Positions 1-8,585 of a DNA stretch of 64,000 nt are shown in pieces. Position 1 is the first letter of the stretch. Every line of letters begins with the position of its first letter. The notes below the pieces were generated by a model. The model worked only from the letters and a program-made list of their open reading frames with translations, made no database searches and was not told the origin of the DNA. This DNA is from Mitsuaria sp. 7. Lineage in GTDB: Bacteria > Pseudomonadota > Gammaproteobacteria > Burkholderiales > Burkholderiaceae_C. The stretch is taken from positions 3,862,279 through 3,926,278 of the forward strand of contig NZ_CP011514.1 of assembly GCF_001653795.1 (NCBI RefSeq). Direction: 5' to 3'. The position numbers and the translations under genes were made by a program.

Positions 1-546
1 CAGGCAGATCAGGCGACGCTTGTTCTCCTTGGTCAGGCCCAGCTTGCTGACCTGGATCATCAGCGTCACCAGCCAGATGCAGCCGAAGGTGACGTGCAGG
101 CCGTGCGTGCCGACCAGCGTGAAGAACGAGGACAGGAACGCGCTGCGCTGCGGACCCGCGCCTTCATGGATCAGGTGCGCGAACTCATAGAGTTCCACCG
201 CCAGGAAGCACAGGCCGAGCACGCCGGTGACCGCCAGCCAGGCCAGCGTGCCGGTCTTCTTGTTGCCCAGCATCTTGATCATGGCGAAGCCATAGGTGAT
301 CGAAGAGAGCAGCAGGAAACCGGTGTTCAGCGCCACCAGCGGCAGGTCGAAGAGGTCGGCGCCCGACGGGCCGGCCGCGTAGCTGCGGCCCAGCACCGCA
401 TACGTCGCGAACAGCACCGCGAAGATGAGGCAGTCGCTCATCAGGTAGATCCAGAACCCGAGCAGCGTGCCGTGCTGCGGGTGATGGTCGCCGTTGTCGT
501 AGAACACCGGCGCGCCGGTGTCGTTCGTCAGGGTCGTTGCTTGCAT
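1..546 (-). CDS. cyoC: Cytochrome bo3 ubiquinol oxidase subunit III, 3' end missing
   Basis: Multi-spanning subunit III of the haem-copper quinol oxidase in the inner membrane; it supports the proton-pumping core but carries no redox centre. The frame is open from the ATG at 546 to the window edge, 182 codons, against about 205 for the family, so only the C-terminal part is missing. The visible protein has several hydrophobic helices and the subunit III segments GFWIYLMSDC and GTHGLHVTFGC. It lies 22 bp downstream of cyoB on the same strand, in the usual cyoABCD order, and cyoD is expected beyond the edge. Confidence 0.93.
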   Translation of the reverse strand, partial: MQATTLTNDTGAPVFYDNGDHHPQHGTLLGFWIYLMSDCLIFAVLFATYAVLGRSYAAGPSGADLFDLPLVALNTGFLLLSSITYGFAMIKMLGNKKTGTLAWLAVTGVLGLCFLAVELYEFAHLIHEGAGPQRSAFLSSFFTLVGTHGLHVTFGCIWLVTLMIQVSKLGLTKENKRRLICL

Positions 547-568
547 TTGGAGTTCGCTCGCTGCGGAA

Positions 569-2563
569 TCAGGCCTGGGCGGCCAGCACCTTGGTGCGGG
601 CTTCTTCCGTGCGGGCCACTTCATCCGCGGGGATGTAGTAGTCGCGCTTGTAGTTGAAGGTGTGGACGATCGCCGCGATGACGGTCACCGCGAAGGCGAC
701 CCCCGCCACCAGCCACATGTGCCAGATCAGGGCGAAGCCGAACAGCGTCGACAGGCCGGCCAGGATCACGCCGGCGCCGGTGTTCTTCGGCATGTGGATC
801 TCCTTGAAGCCGCCGACCGGACGCTGGTGGCCGCGGGTCTTCATGTCGTGCCAAGCGTCGTGGTCGTGGACCACCGGCGTGAACGCGAAGTTGTACTGCG
901 GCGGGGGCGACGAGGTCGACCACTCCAGCGTGCGGCCCTGCCACGGATCGCCGTCGAAGTCGCGCAGCTGGTCGCGCTTGAAGTAGCTCACCACCAGCTG
1001 GATCAGGAAGCTGCCGATGCCCGCGGCGATCAGCAGCGCGCCGAAGGCGGCGATCTGGAACCAGATCTGGAAGGACGGATCGTCGAAGTGGCTCATGCGG
1101 CGCGTCACGCCCATCAGGCCCAGCACGTACAGCGGCGTGAAGGCGACGAAGAAGCCGATCTGCCAGAACCAGAACGAGCACTTGCCCCAGAACGGATCCA
1201 GCTTGTAGCCGAAGGCCTTGGGGAACCAGAACGAGATGCCCGCCAGCAGGCCGAACAGCACGCCGCCGATGATCACGTTGTGGAAGTGGGCGATCAGGAA
1301 CAGCGAGTTGTGCAGCACGAAGTCGGCCGGAGGCACCGCCAGCAGCACGCCCGTCATGCCGCCGATCACGAAGGTGACCATGAAGCCGACGGTCCAGTAC
1401 ATCGGGACCTCGAACTTGATGCGGCCACGGTACATCGTGAACAGCCAGTTGAAGATCTTCGCGCCCGTCGGGATCGAGATGATCATCGTCGTGATGCCGA
1501 AGAACGAGTTGACGCTGGCCCCCGATCCCATCGTGAAGAAGTGGTGCAGCCACACGAGGTAGGACAGGATGGTGATCACGACGGTCGCGTACACCATCGA
1601 CGCGTAGCCGAACAGCTTCTTCTGGCTGAAGGTGGACACCACTTCAGAGAAGATGCCGAAGGCCGGCAGCACCAGGATGTAGACCTCGGGGTGGCCCCAG
1701 ATCCAGATCAGGTTGATGTACATCATGGCGTTGCCGCCAAGATCGGTGGTGAAGAAGTTGGTGCCGGCGTAACGGTCCAGCGACAGCAGCGCCAGGGCCG
1801 CGGTCAGGATCGGGAACGAGGCCACGATCAGGATGTTGGAGCACAGCGAGGTCCAGGTGAAGACCGGCATCTTCATCATGGTCATGCCCGGCGCGCGCAT
1901 CTTGATGATGGTCGCGATCAGGTTGATGCCCGAGAGCGTGGTGCCCACCCCCGCGACCTGCAGCGACCAGATGTAGTAGTCCACCCCCACCCCCGGACTG
2001 GCGAGCAGCCCCGACAGCGGCGGGTAGGCCAGCCAGCCGGTGCGGGCGAATTCGCCGACGAACAGCGAGGCCATGCACAGCACGGCGCCGCCGGTGGTCA
2101 TCCAGAAGCTGAAGTTGTTCAGGAAGGGGAAGGCCACGTCGCGCGCGCCGATCTGCAGCGGCACGACGTAGTTCATGAAGCCCGTGATCAGCGGCATCGC
2201 CACGAAGAAGATCATGATCACGCCGTGGGCGGTGAAGACCTGGTCGTAGTGGTGCGGGGGCAGGAAGCCCAGCTGGTCGCCGAAGGCGATGGCCTGCTGC
2301 GCGCGCATCATGAGCGCGTCGGCGAAGCCGCGCAGCAGCATGACCAGGCCCAGCACGATGTACATGATGCCGATCTTCTTGTGGTCGATGCTGGTCACCC
2401 AGTCGCGCCAGAAGGGGCCCCACAGGCGGAACTTCGTCATCAGCGCGAGGACGACCAGGCCGCCCAGCGCCACCATGGCGAAGGTGCCGATCAGGATCGG
2501 CTCGTGCAACGGGAGTGCCTCTAGGCTGAGGCGCCCGAAGATGAGCTTTTGAAGGTCAATCAT
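569..2563 (-). CDS. cyoB: Cytochrome bo3 ubiquinol oxidase subunit I
   Basis: Catalytic subunit of the terminal quinol oxidase, reducing O2 to water at the haem-CuB centre while pumping protons across the inner membrane. The 664 residues match the family length. Haem-copper oxidase motifs are present: [12 protein letters not shown] (low-spin haem ligand), [17 protein letters not shown] (CuB histidine and the cross-linked tyrosine), WLHHFF (CuB histidines) and [14 protein letters not shown] (haem ligands). The N-terminal extra helix and the C-terminal hydrophilic stretch are typical of CyoB rather than of aa3 CtaD. It sits between cyoA (76-bp gap) and cyoC. Confidence 0.97.
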   Translation of the reverse strand: MIDLQKLIFGRLSLEALPLHEPILIGTFAMVALGGLVVLALMTKFRLWGPFWRDWVTSIDHKKIGIMYIVLGLVMLLRGFADALMMRAQQAIAFGDQLGFLPPHHYDQVFTAHGVIMIFFVAMPLITGFMNYVVPLQIGARDVAFPFLNNFSFWMTTGGAVLCMASLFVGEFARTGWLAYPPLSGLLASPGVGVDYYIWSLQVAGVGTTLSGINLIATIIKMRAPGMTMMKMPVFTWTSLCSNILIVASFPILTAALALLSLDRYAGTNFFTTDLGGNAMMYINLIWIWGHPEVYILVLPAFGIFSEVVSTFSQKKLFGYASMVYATVVITILSYLVWLHHFFTMGSGASVNSFFGITTMIISIPTGAKIFNWLFTMYRGRIKFEVPMYWTVGFMVTFVIGGMTGVLLAVPPADFVLHNSLFLIAHFHNVIIGGVLFGLLAGISFWFPKAFGYKLDPFWGKCSFWFWQIGFFVAFTPLYVLGLMGVTRRMSHFDDPSFQIWFQIAAFGALLIAAGIGSFLIQLVVSYFKRDQLRDFDGDPWQGRTLEWSTSSPPPQYNFAFTPVVHDHDAWHDMKTRGHQRPVGGFKEIHMPKNTGAGVILAGLSTLFGFALIWHMWLVAGVAFAVTVIAAIVHTFNYKRDYYIPADEVARTEEARTKVLAAQA

Positions 2564-2639
2564 CTTGGATCTCGGTAGTGCTTGCGATCCCGGCGCCGCT
2601 GGTCACGGCAGTTCGCAGTCGATGCGCCGGGGACGCCGA

Positions 2640-3725
2640 TCAGTTACGGGTGGCCGAGGCCTGCCATTGCGAGGCGTACTGCCCCGCGTTGTCAGGCGTG
2701 CACAGCGCGGCCACGAAGATCCGCTTCTGCTCGTTGCTCCAGGACTTGCTGGCCAGGCCGTCGATGGCGCCCTTGCCCCCGCCGCCGGCCTTGTCGATGG
2801 CCATCATCTGGCCCATGCACATCTTGGCGCCGTCGACGCAGCGGTTGACGACCGCGTCGAACAGGCCGGGGGCGACGCTGGAGAAGCGACGCACCGGCTG
2901 ACGCTCGGTGGGTTTCTCGAGGTCGAGGTACAGGTCCTTGGTCAGCGCGACGCCGTCGGCCTTGTTGCGCTCGACCCAGGCGGCGAACTCGTCGTTCGAA
3001 AGGCCGTGGAACTTGAAGCGCATGTGCGAGAAGCCGTCGCCGCTGAAGTTCGACGAGAAGCCGTCATACACGCCGGGCTTGTTGATCACGGCGTGGAGCT
3101 GGCTCTGCATGCCGGGCATCGCGTAGATCATGCCGGCCATGGCGGGCACGTAGAACGCGTTCATCACGGTCGACGAGCTGATCTTGAAGTGGATCGGGCG
3201 ATCCACCGGCGCGACCAGTTCGTTCACGGTCGCCACGCCCTGGTCCGGATAGATGAACAGCCACTTCCAGTCCAGCGCCACGACCTCGACGTTCAGCGGC
3301 TCGACACCGGCGGGGATCGCGCGCTGCGCGTCCAGCCGCTCGAGCGGGCGGAAGGGGTCCAGCTTGTGGGTGCTGATCCAGGTCATCGCGCCCAGCGCGA
3401 TGATGATCAGCAGCGGCGCGCCCCAGATGATCAGTTCCAGACGCGTCGAGTGGTCCCACTCCGGCGAGTAGGTCGCCTGGGTGTTGGACGCGCGGTAGCG
3501 GAAGGCGAAGACCAGCGTGAGGATGATCACCGGGACGATGATCAGCAGCATCAGCAGCGTCGATGCGACGATGAGCTGCGCCTGCTGGTTCGCGATGTCG
3601 CCCGAAGGTTTCATCACGACCATGTTGCAGGCGGTGAGGGGCAGCGCCAGGGCCAGCAGCCCGAGACGGGCCAGTGACCGGATGGGGCCGGCGGGACTTG
3701 TTTTTGCAGATGCTTTGAGGTACAT
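2640..3725 (-). CDS. cyoA: Cytochrome bo3 ubiquinol oxidase subunit II, lipoprotein
   Basis: Subunit II of the quinol oxidase, 361 residues. A lipoprotein signal ends in the lipobox LTAC (Cys33), followed by two transmembrane hairpin helices (about 47-70 and 88-112) and a periplasmic cupredoxin-fold domain with DWKWLFIYPD. The cysteine/histidine ligands of the CuA site of cytochrome c oxidases are absent, which separates CyoA from CoxB. The C-terminal COX-ARM-like region is present, with additional cysteines (VNRCVDGAKMCMG). It is the first gene of the minus-strand cyo operon, and its promoter must lie in the 219-bp gap shared with the divergent transporter. Confidence 0.96.
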   Translation of the reverse strand: MYLKASAKTSPAGPIRSLARLGLLALALPLTACNMVVMKPSGDIANQQAQLIVASTLLMLLIIVPVIILTLVFAFRYRASNTQATYSPEWDHSTRLELIIWGAPLLIIIALGAMTWISTHKLDPFRPLERLDAQRAIPAGVEPLNVEVVALDWKWLFIYPDQGVATVNELVAPVDRPIHFKISSSTVMNAFYVPAMAGMIYAMPGMQSQLHAVINKPGVYDGFSSNFSGDGFSHMRFKFHGLSNDEFAAWVERNKADGVALTKDLYLDLEKPTERQPVRRFSSVAPGLFDAVVNRCVDGAKMCMGQMMAIDKAGGGGKGAIDGLASKSWSNEQKRIFVAALCTPDNAGQYASQWQASATRN

Positions 3726-3917
3726 GGGACTCAGCAGACCATCAGGCGTAGTTCACGCGGAACCCCCTTCCTCGCGCTCCCTTGGGGGGGGAGGCTCCCG
3801 ACGTCCAAAACCTGGTGGGGGTTTCTTCCGAAGGGAAAGCGATAAAGGGGAAAACGACACTTGTCGACCGTTGCACGCCGGGCGCAGATTTTGCCCGATT
3901 GACCAAAGCTAACTATT

Positions 3918-3930
3918 GGACATTTTGTCC
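3918..3930. promoter_or_regulatory. 13-bp inverted repeat upstream of the MHS transporter
   Basis: Perfect arms GGACA and TGTCC separated by TTT, ending 14 bp before the start codon at 3945 and just before its ribosome site (AGGAG). It lies in the 219-bp divergent gap (3726-3944) between cyoA and the transporter. The position suits a repressor site or a 5'-leader hairpin; no regulator can be assigned. Nothing else convincing is seen in this gap. Confidence 0.4.
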
Positions 3931-3944
3931 CAGGTAGGAGACGT

Positions 3945-5303
3945 ATGAACAGCAGCACCCTTCCAACAGCCGGGCAACACCTGGCGACCGTGGGCCAGCC
4001 GCTGCCGCGAGGCAACGGGGTGGCGACCAAGGAGGAGCAGGACGCGGTCGCCCCGGGCGACATCGCGGTGGGCGTGGTCATCGGGCGGGCGTCGGAGTAC
4101 TTCGATTTCTTCGTCTACGGCATCGCCTCGGTCCTGGTATTCCCCTCGATCTTCTTCCCGCACATGGAGCGGCTGGAGGGGACGCTGTACGCTTTCGCGC
4201 TGCTGGCGCTGGCCTTCGTCGTCCGCCCGATCGGCACGCTGGTGGGGATGGAGATCCAGCGGCGCTTCGGCCGCAGCGTGAAGCTGACGGTGGCGCTGTT
4301 CCTGCTGGGCATCTCGACCTGCACGATCGCCGTGCTGCCCGGCTTCAACACCTGGGGCGGCGCGGCCATCGGGCTGCTGGCGCTGTGCCGGATCGGTCAA
4401 GGCCTGGCCCTGGGCGGATCCTGGGACGGCCTGCCCTCGCTGCTGGCGCTGAATGCCCCCCCGGGCCGCCGCGGCTGGTACGCGATGCTGGGGCAGCTCG
4501 GCGCGCCGATCGGCTTCCTGATCGCCGCGGCGCTCTACGCCTACCTGTGGAGCAGCCTGGCCACCATCGACTTCCTGAGCTGGGGCTGGCGCTTCCCGTT
4601 CTTCGCCGCGTTCGCGATCAACGTGGTGGCGCTGTTCGCACGACTGCGCCTGGTCGTGACGCACGAGTACGAGAAGAACCTCGAGGAGCATGAGCTGGAC
4701 CCCTGCGACGTCGACGAGCTGTTCGAGAAGCAGGGCACCACCCTGTTCATCGGCGCGTTCGCGGCGCTGGCCAGCTATGCGCTGTTCCACATCGTCACGG
4801 TGTTCCCGCTGTCGTGGGTGATGCTGTACGGCGACCAGAACGTCACCCAGTTCCTGATCGTGCAGATCATCGGCGCCTTGCTGGCGGCGGGCGCGATGCC
4901 CATCTCCGGGCTGATTGCCGACCGCATCGGCCGGCGCAGCACGCTGGGCATGCTGGCCACGACGATCGGTATCTTCAGCCTGTTCGCCCCCATCCTGCTG
5001 GACAGCGGCGCCATGGGCCAGAACATCTTCATCCTGGTCGGCTTCGTGCTGCTGGGGCTGTCGTACGGCCAGTCCTCGGGTGCGGTGACATCCAACTTCC
5101 TGCCCCACTTCCGCTACACGGGCGCGGCGCTGACCTCCGACCTGGCCTGGATCATCGGCGCGGCCTTCGCCCCGCTGGTGGCCCTGGGGCTGTCGGCCAA
5201 GTTCGGGCTGTGGGCGGTCACCGCCTACCTGCTGTCGGGCGCCATCGTGACCCTGGTGGCGCTGCGGACCAACCGCATGCTGACCATGAAGGACAAGGAC
5301 TGA
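3945..5303 (+). CDS. MFS transporter, metabolite:H+ symporter (MHS) type
   Basis: Twelve-helix inner-membrane transporter of 452 residues. The segment VVIGRASEYFDFFVYGIASVL resembles the first helix of MHS-family proteins such as ProP, KgtP or ShiA, and the helix 2-3 region has ALAFVVRPIGTLVG before a basic loop (RRFGR). A second RIGRRSTLG loop follows helix 8. The start at 3945 is set by AGGAG four bases before the ATG. The substrate cannot be read from sequence; a carboxylate or zwitterion is usual for the family. It is divergent from the cyo operon and followed by a strong terminator, so it is probably monocistronic. Confidence 0.85.
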   Translation: MNSSTLPTAGQHLATVGQPLPRGNGVATKEEQDAVAPGDIAVGVVIGRASEYFDFFVYGIASVLVFPSIFFPHMERLEGTLYAFALLALAFVVRPIGTLVGMEIQRRFGRSVKLTVALFLLGISTCTIAVLPGFNTWGGAAIGLLALCRIGQGLALGGSWDGLPSLLALNAPPGRRGWYAMLGQLGAPIGFLIAAALYAYLWSSLATIDFLSWGWRFPFFAAFAINVVALFARLRLVVTHEYEKNLEEHELDPCDVDELFEKQGTTLFIGAFAALASYALFHIVTVFPLSWVMLYGDQNVTQFLIVQIIGALLAAGAMPISGLIADRIGRRSTLGMLATTIGIFSLFAPILLDSGAMGQNIFILVGFVLLGLSYGQSSGAVTSNFLPHFRYTGAALTSDLAWIIGAAFAPLVALGLSAKFGLWAVTAYLLSGAIVTLVALRTNRMLTMKDKD

Positions 5304-5352
5304 CACCCGAACTCGCTACACGGGCTTGACAGCCCGCGACGCGAAAAAGCAA

Positions 5353-5379
5353 CGGCCGATCGAAAGATCGGCCGTTTTT
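5353..5379 (+). terminator. Rho-independent terminator after the MHS transporter
   Basis: Nine-bp perfect stem (CGGCCGATC / GATCGGCCG) with a GAAA tetraloop and a T5 tract, 50 bp after the stop codon. An A5 run on the upstream side could let it act on the other strand as well, but no minus-strand gene reads into it. Confidence 0.9.
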
Positions 5380-5419
5380 CTTTGGGTGCGGCCACTAACG
5401 ATTGGAAAGACCCTACCGC

Positions 5420-5441
5420 ATTAGATAGCAAGCTAACTAAT
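5420..5441. promoter_or_regulatory. Palindromic operator of the MarR/efflux operon
   Basis: A 22-bp inverted repeat with arms ATTAGATAGC and GCTAACTAAT, one mismatch per ten, ends 13 bp before the marR start. An AT-rich palindrome of about this size directly upstream is the usual form of an autoregulatory MarR site. A shorter palindrome, CTAATTAG, overlaps its right edge (5437-5444). Assignment to the adjacent MarR protein is inference. Confidence 0.7.
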
Positions 5442-5454
5442 TAGAATTGCGGTC

Positions 5455-5961
5455 ATGACGTCCTCCAACCCCAAGCCCCCTCGCACCTTGACGCGGACCG
5501 CGCGCGAGACCGCGCTGATGTCCATCGGCATGACGCTGCCCGTGCTGGAGCGGGCGTACCGCGCGAAGGCGAACCTCGCCATGGCCCACGTGGGCCTGTC
5601 GCAGGCGCTGGCCTGGCCGCTGGTGATGATCGGCCGCAGCGGTGACGGTCTTCGCCAGGGCGAGCTGGCGACGCTGCTGAGCATCGAAGGGCCGTCGCTC
5701 ACGCGATCGGTGGAGCAGTTGATCAGCGGTGGTTTCATCGAGCGCCACGAGGATCCCGACGACCGTCGCGCCAAGACGCTGCACCTGACCGCGCTGGGCG
5801 CCGACGCCTGCGAGCAGATCGAGGACACGCTGCGCGACCTGCGCAACGCGCTCTATGAGGGCATCACGGACGCCGACGTCGAAGCCGCGCTGCGCGTCTT
5901 CGCCACGCTGTCCGAACGCGTCGGCGCGCCGAAGGCGATCGTGCCGCCGCGGCGTAAGTAA
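5455..5961 (+). CDS. MarR family transcriptional regulator
   Basis: Winged-helix repressor of 168 residues. The helix-turn-helix region runs through LRQGELATLLSIEGPSLTRSVEQL, and the wing carries the family signature DPDDRRAKTLHLT. Such proteins bind palindromes as dimers and release on binding phenolic or other aromatic ligands. It is the first gene of a five-gene operon with a FUSC pump, a DUF1656 protein, an HlyD-type fusion protein and an outer-membrane factor, 27 bp upstream of the pump. Control of that operon through the site at 5420-5441 is the likely role; the inducer is unknown. Confidence 0.9.
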   Translation: MTSSNPKPPRTLTRTARETALMSIGMTLPVLERAYRAKANLAMAHVGLSQALAWPLVMIGRSGDGLRQGELATLLSIEGPSLTRSVEQLISGGFIERHEDPDDRRAKTLHLTALGADACEQIEDTLRDLRNALYEGITDADVEAALRVFATLSERVGAPKAIVPPRRK

Positions 5962-5988
5962 GGCGGCCCGTCCAGCAGTACCACGGCC

Positions 5989-8301
5989 ATGAAGCGCCCC
6001 TCCCTCTCCTTCCCTTCGCTGCGCATCCCGGCGCTGCGTCTGCCACGGCTGCCGCAACTGCCGGCCATGCTGCGGCCCGGCTTCACCCTCGCCGAATGGC
6101 TGTTCTCGTTCAAGGCCTTCGCCGCCGCGATGCTGGCGGTGTTCCTCGCGAGCTGGGCCGGCCAGCCGCGGCCGTTCTGGGCGCTGATGACGGCCTATGT
6201 CGTGGCGAACCCGCTGGCGGGCGCGGTGCGCTCGAAGGGGCTGTTCCGATTCATCGGCACGCTCATCGGCGGCACCGCCGCGGTGCTGCTGGTGCCGCGC
6301 TTCGCCAACGCGCCGGAGTTGCTGAGCCTGGCGCTCGCGCTGTGGGTGGCGGGCTGCCTGTGCCTGTCGCTGCGGGACCGCACGCCGCGCGCGTATGCGT
6401 TCATGCTGGCCGGCTACACGGCCGCGCTGATCGGGTTCCCGTCGGTGGACACGCCGCTGGCGATCTTCGACACCGCCGTCGCGCGCCTCGAGGAGATCGG
6501 CCTGGGCGTGCTGGCCGCGACGCTGGTGCACAGCGTCGTGCTGCCCAAGAGCCTGTCGAGCTCGGTGCTGGGACTGCTGGATCGCACGCTCGGCGACACG
6601 CGCGCCTGGCTGGGCGACATCGCCGCGCGACGAGACGGCGGCGCGGACCGTCGCCGTGTCGCCGGCGACATCACGCAGCTGCGGCTGCTGTCGATCCACA
6701 TCCCGTTCGACACCAGCCATCTGCGCTGGACCGCCGACGCCGTGCACGGGATGCAGGACGGCGTGGCCGCGCTGACGCCGTTGCTGGCGGGCGTGGAGGA
6801 CCGGTTGCAGGCCTTGGAGGCGCATGCCGCCACCGCGATCGAGCGCGACGCTCGCGACGAGCGCGGAGATCGCGGAGATCGCGGCAATCCCGACGCCCTT
6901 CCCGAGGATGTGCGCGCGCTGCTCGGCGCCATCGGCCCGTGGCTCTCGCTGCCGGCCGCCGCGGCAGAAGCGCAACTGCCCGCCCTGCGCGCGCAACTCG
7001 CCGCGCTGACCGGCGACGCGTCGCGCAGCCGACTCGCCGACGACCCCTGGGCGCGCCTGCTGCGCGTCGCGCTGGCGGAGCGGCTGGGCGAACTGCTGGC
7101 CGGCTGGCTGCATTGCATGCACCTGCGCGCCGACATCGACCGCGGCCTCGCGGGCGAGGCCATGCCGGCGCGGCGCGGTCCGGCGCTGAGCGGACCCAAG
7201 CTCCACCGCGACATGGGCATGGCGCTGTGGTCCGGCGCGGCCGCGCTGATCGCGATCCTCGTCTGCTGCGCGTTCTGGATCCTCACCGGCTGGCCGATGG
7301 GCTCGGCCGCCGCGATGATGGCGGCGATCTTCTGCTGCTTCTTCGCGGCGATGGACGACCCGGTGCCGGCCATCAACGGCTTCCTCCACTGGACCGTGCT
7401 GTCCATGCCCTTCGGCGCGCTGTACGTGCTGGTGCTGCTGCCGCTGGTGCAGGACATGTGGACGCTGATGGCCGTGTGCGCGCCCATGTTCCTGATCGTC
7501 GGCGCGTATGTCGGCCGGCCCTCGACCTTCGGCGCCGCGCTGCCCTTCCTGTTCGGCGTCATCGGCACGCTGGCGATGCACGACACCGCGCAGGCCGACC
7601 TGACCAGCTTCCTCAATTCGATGTCGGGCCAGCTGGCCGGCGTCTTCGTCGCGGCGCGGGTCACGCGGCTGATGCGCTCGGTCGGCGCGGACTGGAGCGC
7701 CCGCCGCATCCAGCGCACGACTTGGCGCGAGCTCGACGACCTCGCCCGCCTGCCGCGTTCCGCGGGCCGCGCGCAGGCCTACCTGCTGCGCATGCTGGAC
7801 CGCATCTCGCTGCTGGCGCCGCGCGTCGCGCAGTCGGGCGGATCGGTGCCGGGCGTGCCCACCGACGACGCGCTGCACGACCTGCGCGTGGGCGCCGACC
7901 TCGTCGCGCTCCAGGCCGCGCGTGGCCGCTTGCCCAGCGAGTCCACGCTGCCGCTGCAGCCCTTGCTCACGGCGATCGGCGACTGGCAACGCGCACGCAT
8001 CGCCGGCGACGCCGACGCGATCGCGTCGCCACCCGCGCTGCTGCTGGAGCGGCTGGACACGGCGCTCGCGCGGCTCGTCGAGGTCTACCCCGCTTCGCAG
8101 CCGCTGCCCGCTGCGGCGATCCCCGCGGCCAGCGCGCTGATGGGCCTGCGCCGCAACCTGTTCCCGGAGGCCCCCGTGCCTCGCCTGCCCGTCGACCTCA
8201 CCGATTCCGCCGAGGACGTCGATGGGTCCGAGGGGATGAACTCGACCGATACGACCGATACGACCGATACGACCGATCTGAACAAGGAGAACCCGGCATG
8301 A
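5989..8301 (+). CDS. FUSC family (AaeB/fusaric-acid-resistance type) inner-membrane efflux protein
   Basis: Inner-membrane component of a tripartite pump, 770 residues. Two hydrophobic blocks of about five to six helices (about 35-190 and 405-570) flank a cytoplasmic region, the FUSC/AaeB plan. AaeB exports aromatic carboxylic acids and FusB-type proteins export fusaric acid; the substrate here is not known. Two low-complexity stretches are encoded by 9-bp tandem repeats: an RGDRGDRG segment near residue 290 and a Thr/Asp tail (TDTTDTTDTTD) just before the stop. The stop overlaps the next start by ATGA, indicating translational coupling. Confidence 0.9.
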   Translation: MKRPSLSFPSLRIPALRLPRLPQLPAMLRPGFTLAEWLFSFKAFAAAMLAVFLASWAGQPRPFWALMTAYVVANPLAGAVRSKGLFRFIGTLIGGTAAVLLVPRFANAPELLSLALALWVAGCLCLSLRDRTPRAYAFMLAGYTAALIGFPSVDTPLAIFDTAVARLEEIGLGVLAATLVHSVVLPKSLSSSVLGLLDRTLGDTRAWLGDIAARRDGGADRRRVAGDITQLRLLSIHIPFDTSHLRWTADAVHGMQDGVAALTPLLAGVEDRLQALEAHAATAIERDARDERGDRGDRGNPDALPEDVRALLGAIGPWLSLPAAAAEAQLPALRAQLAALTGDASRSRLADDPWARLLRVALAERLGELLAGWLHCMHLRADIDRGLAGEAMPARRGPALSGPKLHRDMGMALWSGAAALIAILVCCAFWILTGWPMGSAAAMMAAIFCCFFAAMDDPVPAINGFLHWTVLSMPFGALYVLVLLPLVQDMWTLMAVCAPMFLIVGAYVGRPSTFGAALPFLFGVIGTLAMHDTAQADLTSFLNSMSGQLAGVFVAARVTRLMRSVGADWSARRIQRTTWRELDDLARLPRSAGRAQAYLLRMLDRISLLAPRVAQSGGSVPGVPTDDALHDLRVGADLVALQAARGRLPSESTLPLQPLLTAIGDWQRARIAGDADAIASPPALLLERLDTALARLVEVYPASQPLPAAAIPAASALMGLRRNLFPEAPVPRLPVDLTDSAEDVDGSEGMNSTDTTDTTDTTDLNKENPA
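8242..8277 (+). repeat. 9-bp tandem repeat in the 3' end of the FUSC gene
   Basis: Four copies of a 9-bp unit (ACGACCGAT, the first imperfect) encode repeated Thr-Asp-Thr at the C-terminus. Because the unit is a multiple of three, changes in copy number keep the frame. The segment lies outside the conserved membrane domains. Confidence 0.85.
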
Positions 8302-8516
8302 CCGGCGCTGTGGACTTCTTCGGGCTCTATCTGCCCTGGCTGATGCCGCTCGCGGCGTTGGCGCTGCTGGCGCTCTCCGCGGTGCGGCGTCTGCTGGCTG
8401 CGGTCGGCGCCTACCGCTGGATCTGGCATCCGGCGCTGTTCGACCTCGCGGTCTACGTGTTGCTGCTGTGGGGCTTGAGCGTCGTGTCGTTGCACCTGCT
8501 GCACGGACCAGGATGA
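8298..8516 (+). CDS. DUF1656 small membrane protein (AaeX-like)
   Basis: 72-residue protein with two transmembrane helices, of the DUF1656 family regularly found between FUSC pumps and their HlyD-type partners (AaeX in Escherichia coli). The start ATG overlaps the TGA of the FUSC gene, with AAGGAG in the preceding codons. Its function is unknown; the conserved position suggests an accessory pump subunit. The sequence begins MTGAVDFFGLYLPWLMPLA. Confidence 0.88.
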   Translation: MTGAVDFFGLYLPWLMPLAALALLALSAVRRLLAAVGAYRWIWHPALFDLAVYVLLLWGLSVVSLHLLHGPG

Positions 8517-8585
8517 CGACATCGCCTTCAAACGACCATCAAACGATCAACGAATGACTCTCTCCCGAAGTCCGGACCCGACGAC

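Noticed and set aside
518..2524. 668-residue plus-strand frame opposite cyoB
   Set aside because: Antisense shadow of a well-conserved gene; no domain or ribosome site, and composition typical of an antisense GC-rich frame.
2640..3725. Cytochrome c oxidase subunit II instead of CyoA
   Set aside because: The CuA ligands (CxxxC and following His/Met) are absent and the lipoprotein signal and gene order fit cyoA.
5437..7989. 850-residue minus-strand frame opposite marR and the FUSC gene
   Set aside because: Shadow frame; it would cross the operator and lie fully antisense to two recognised genes.
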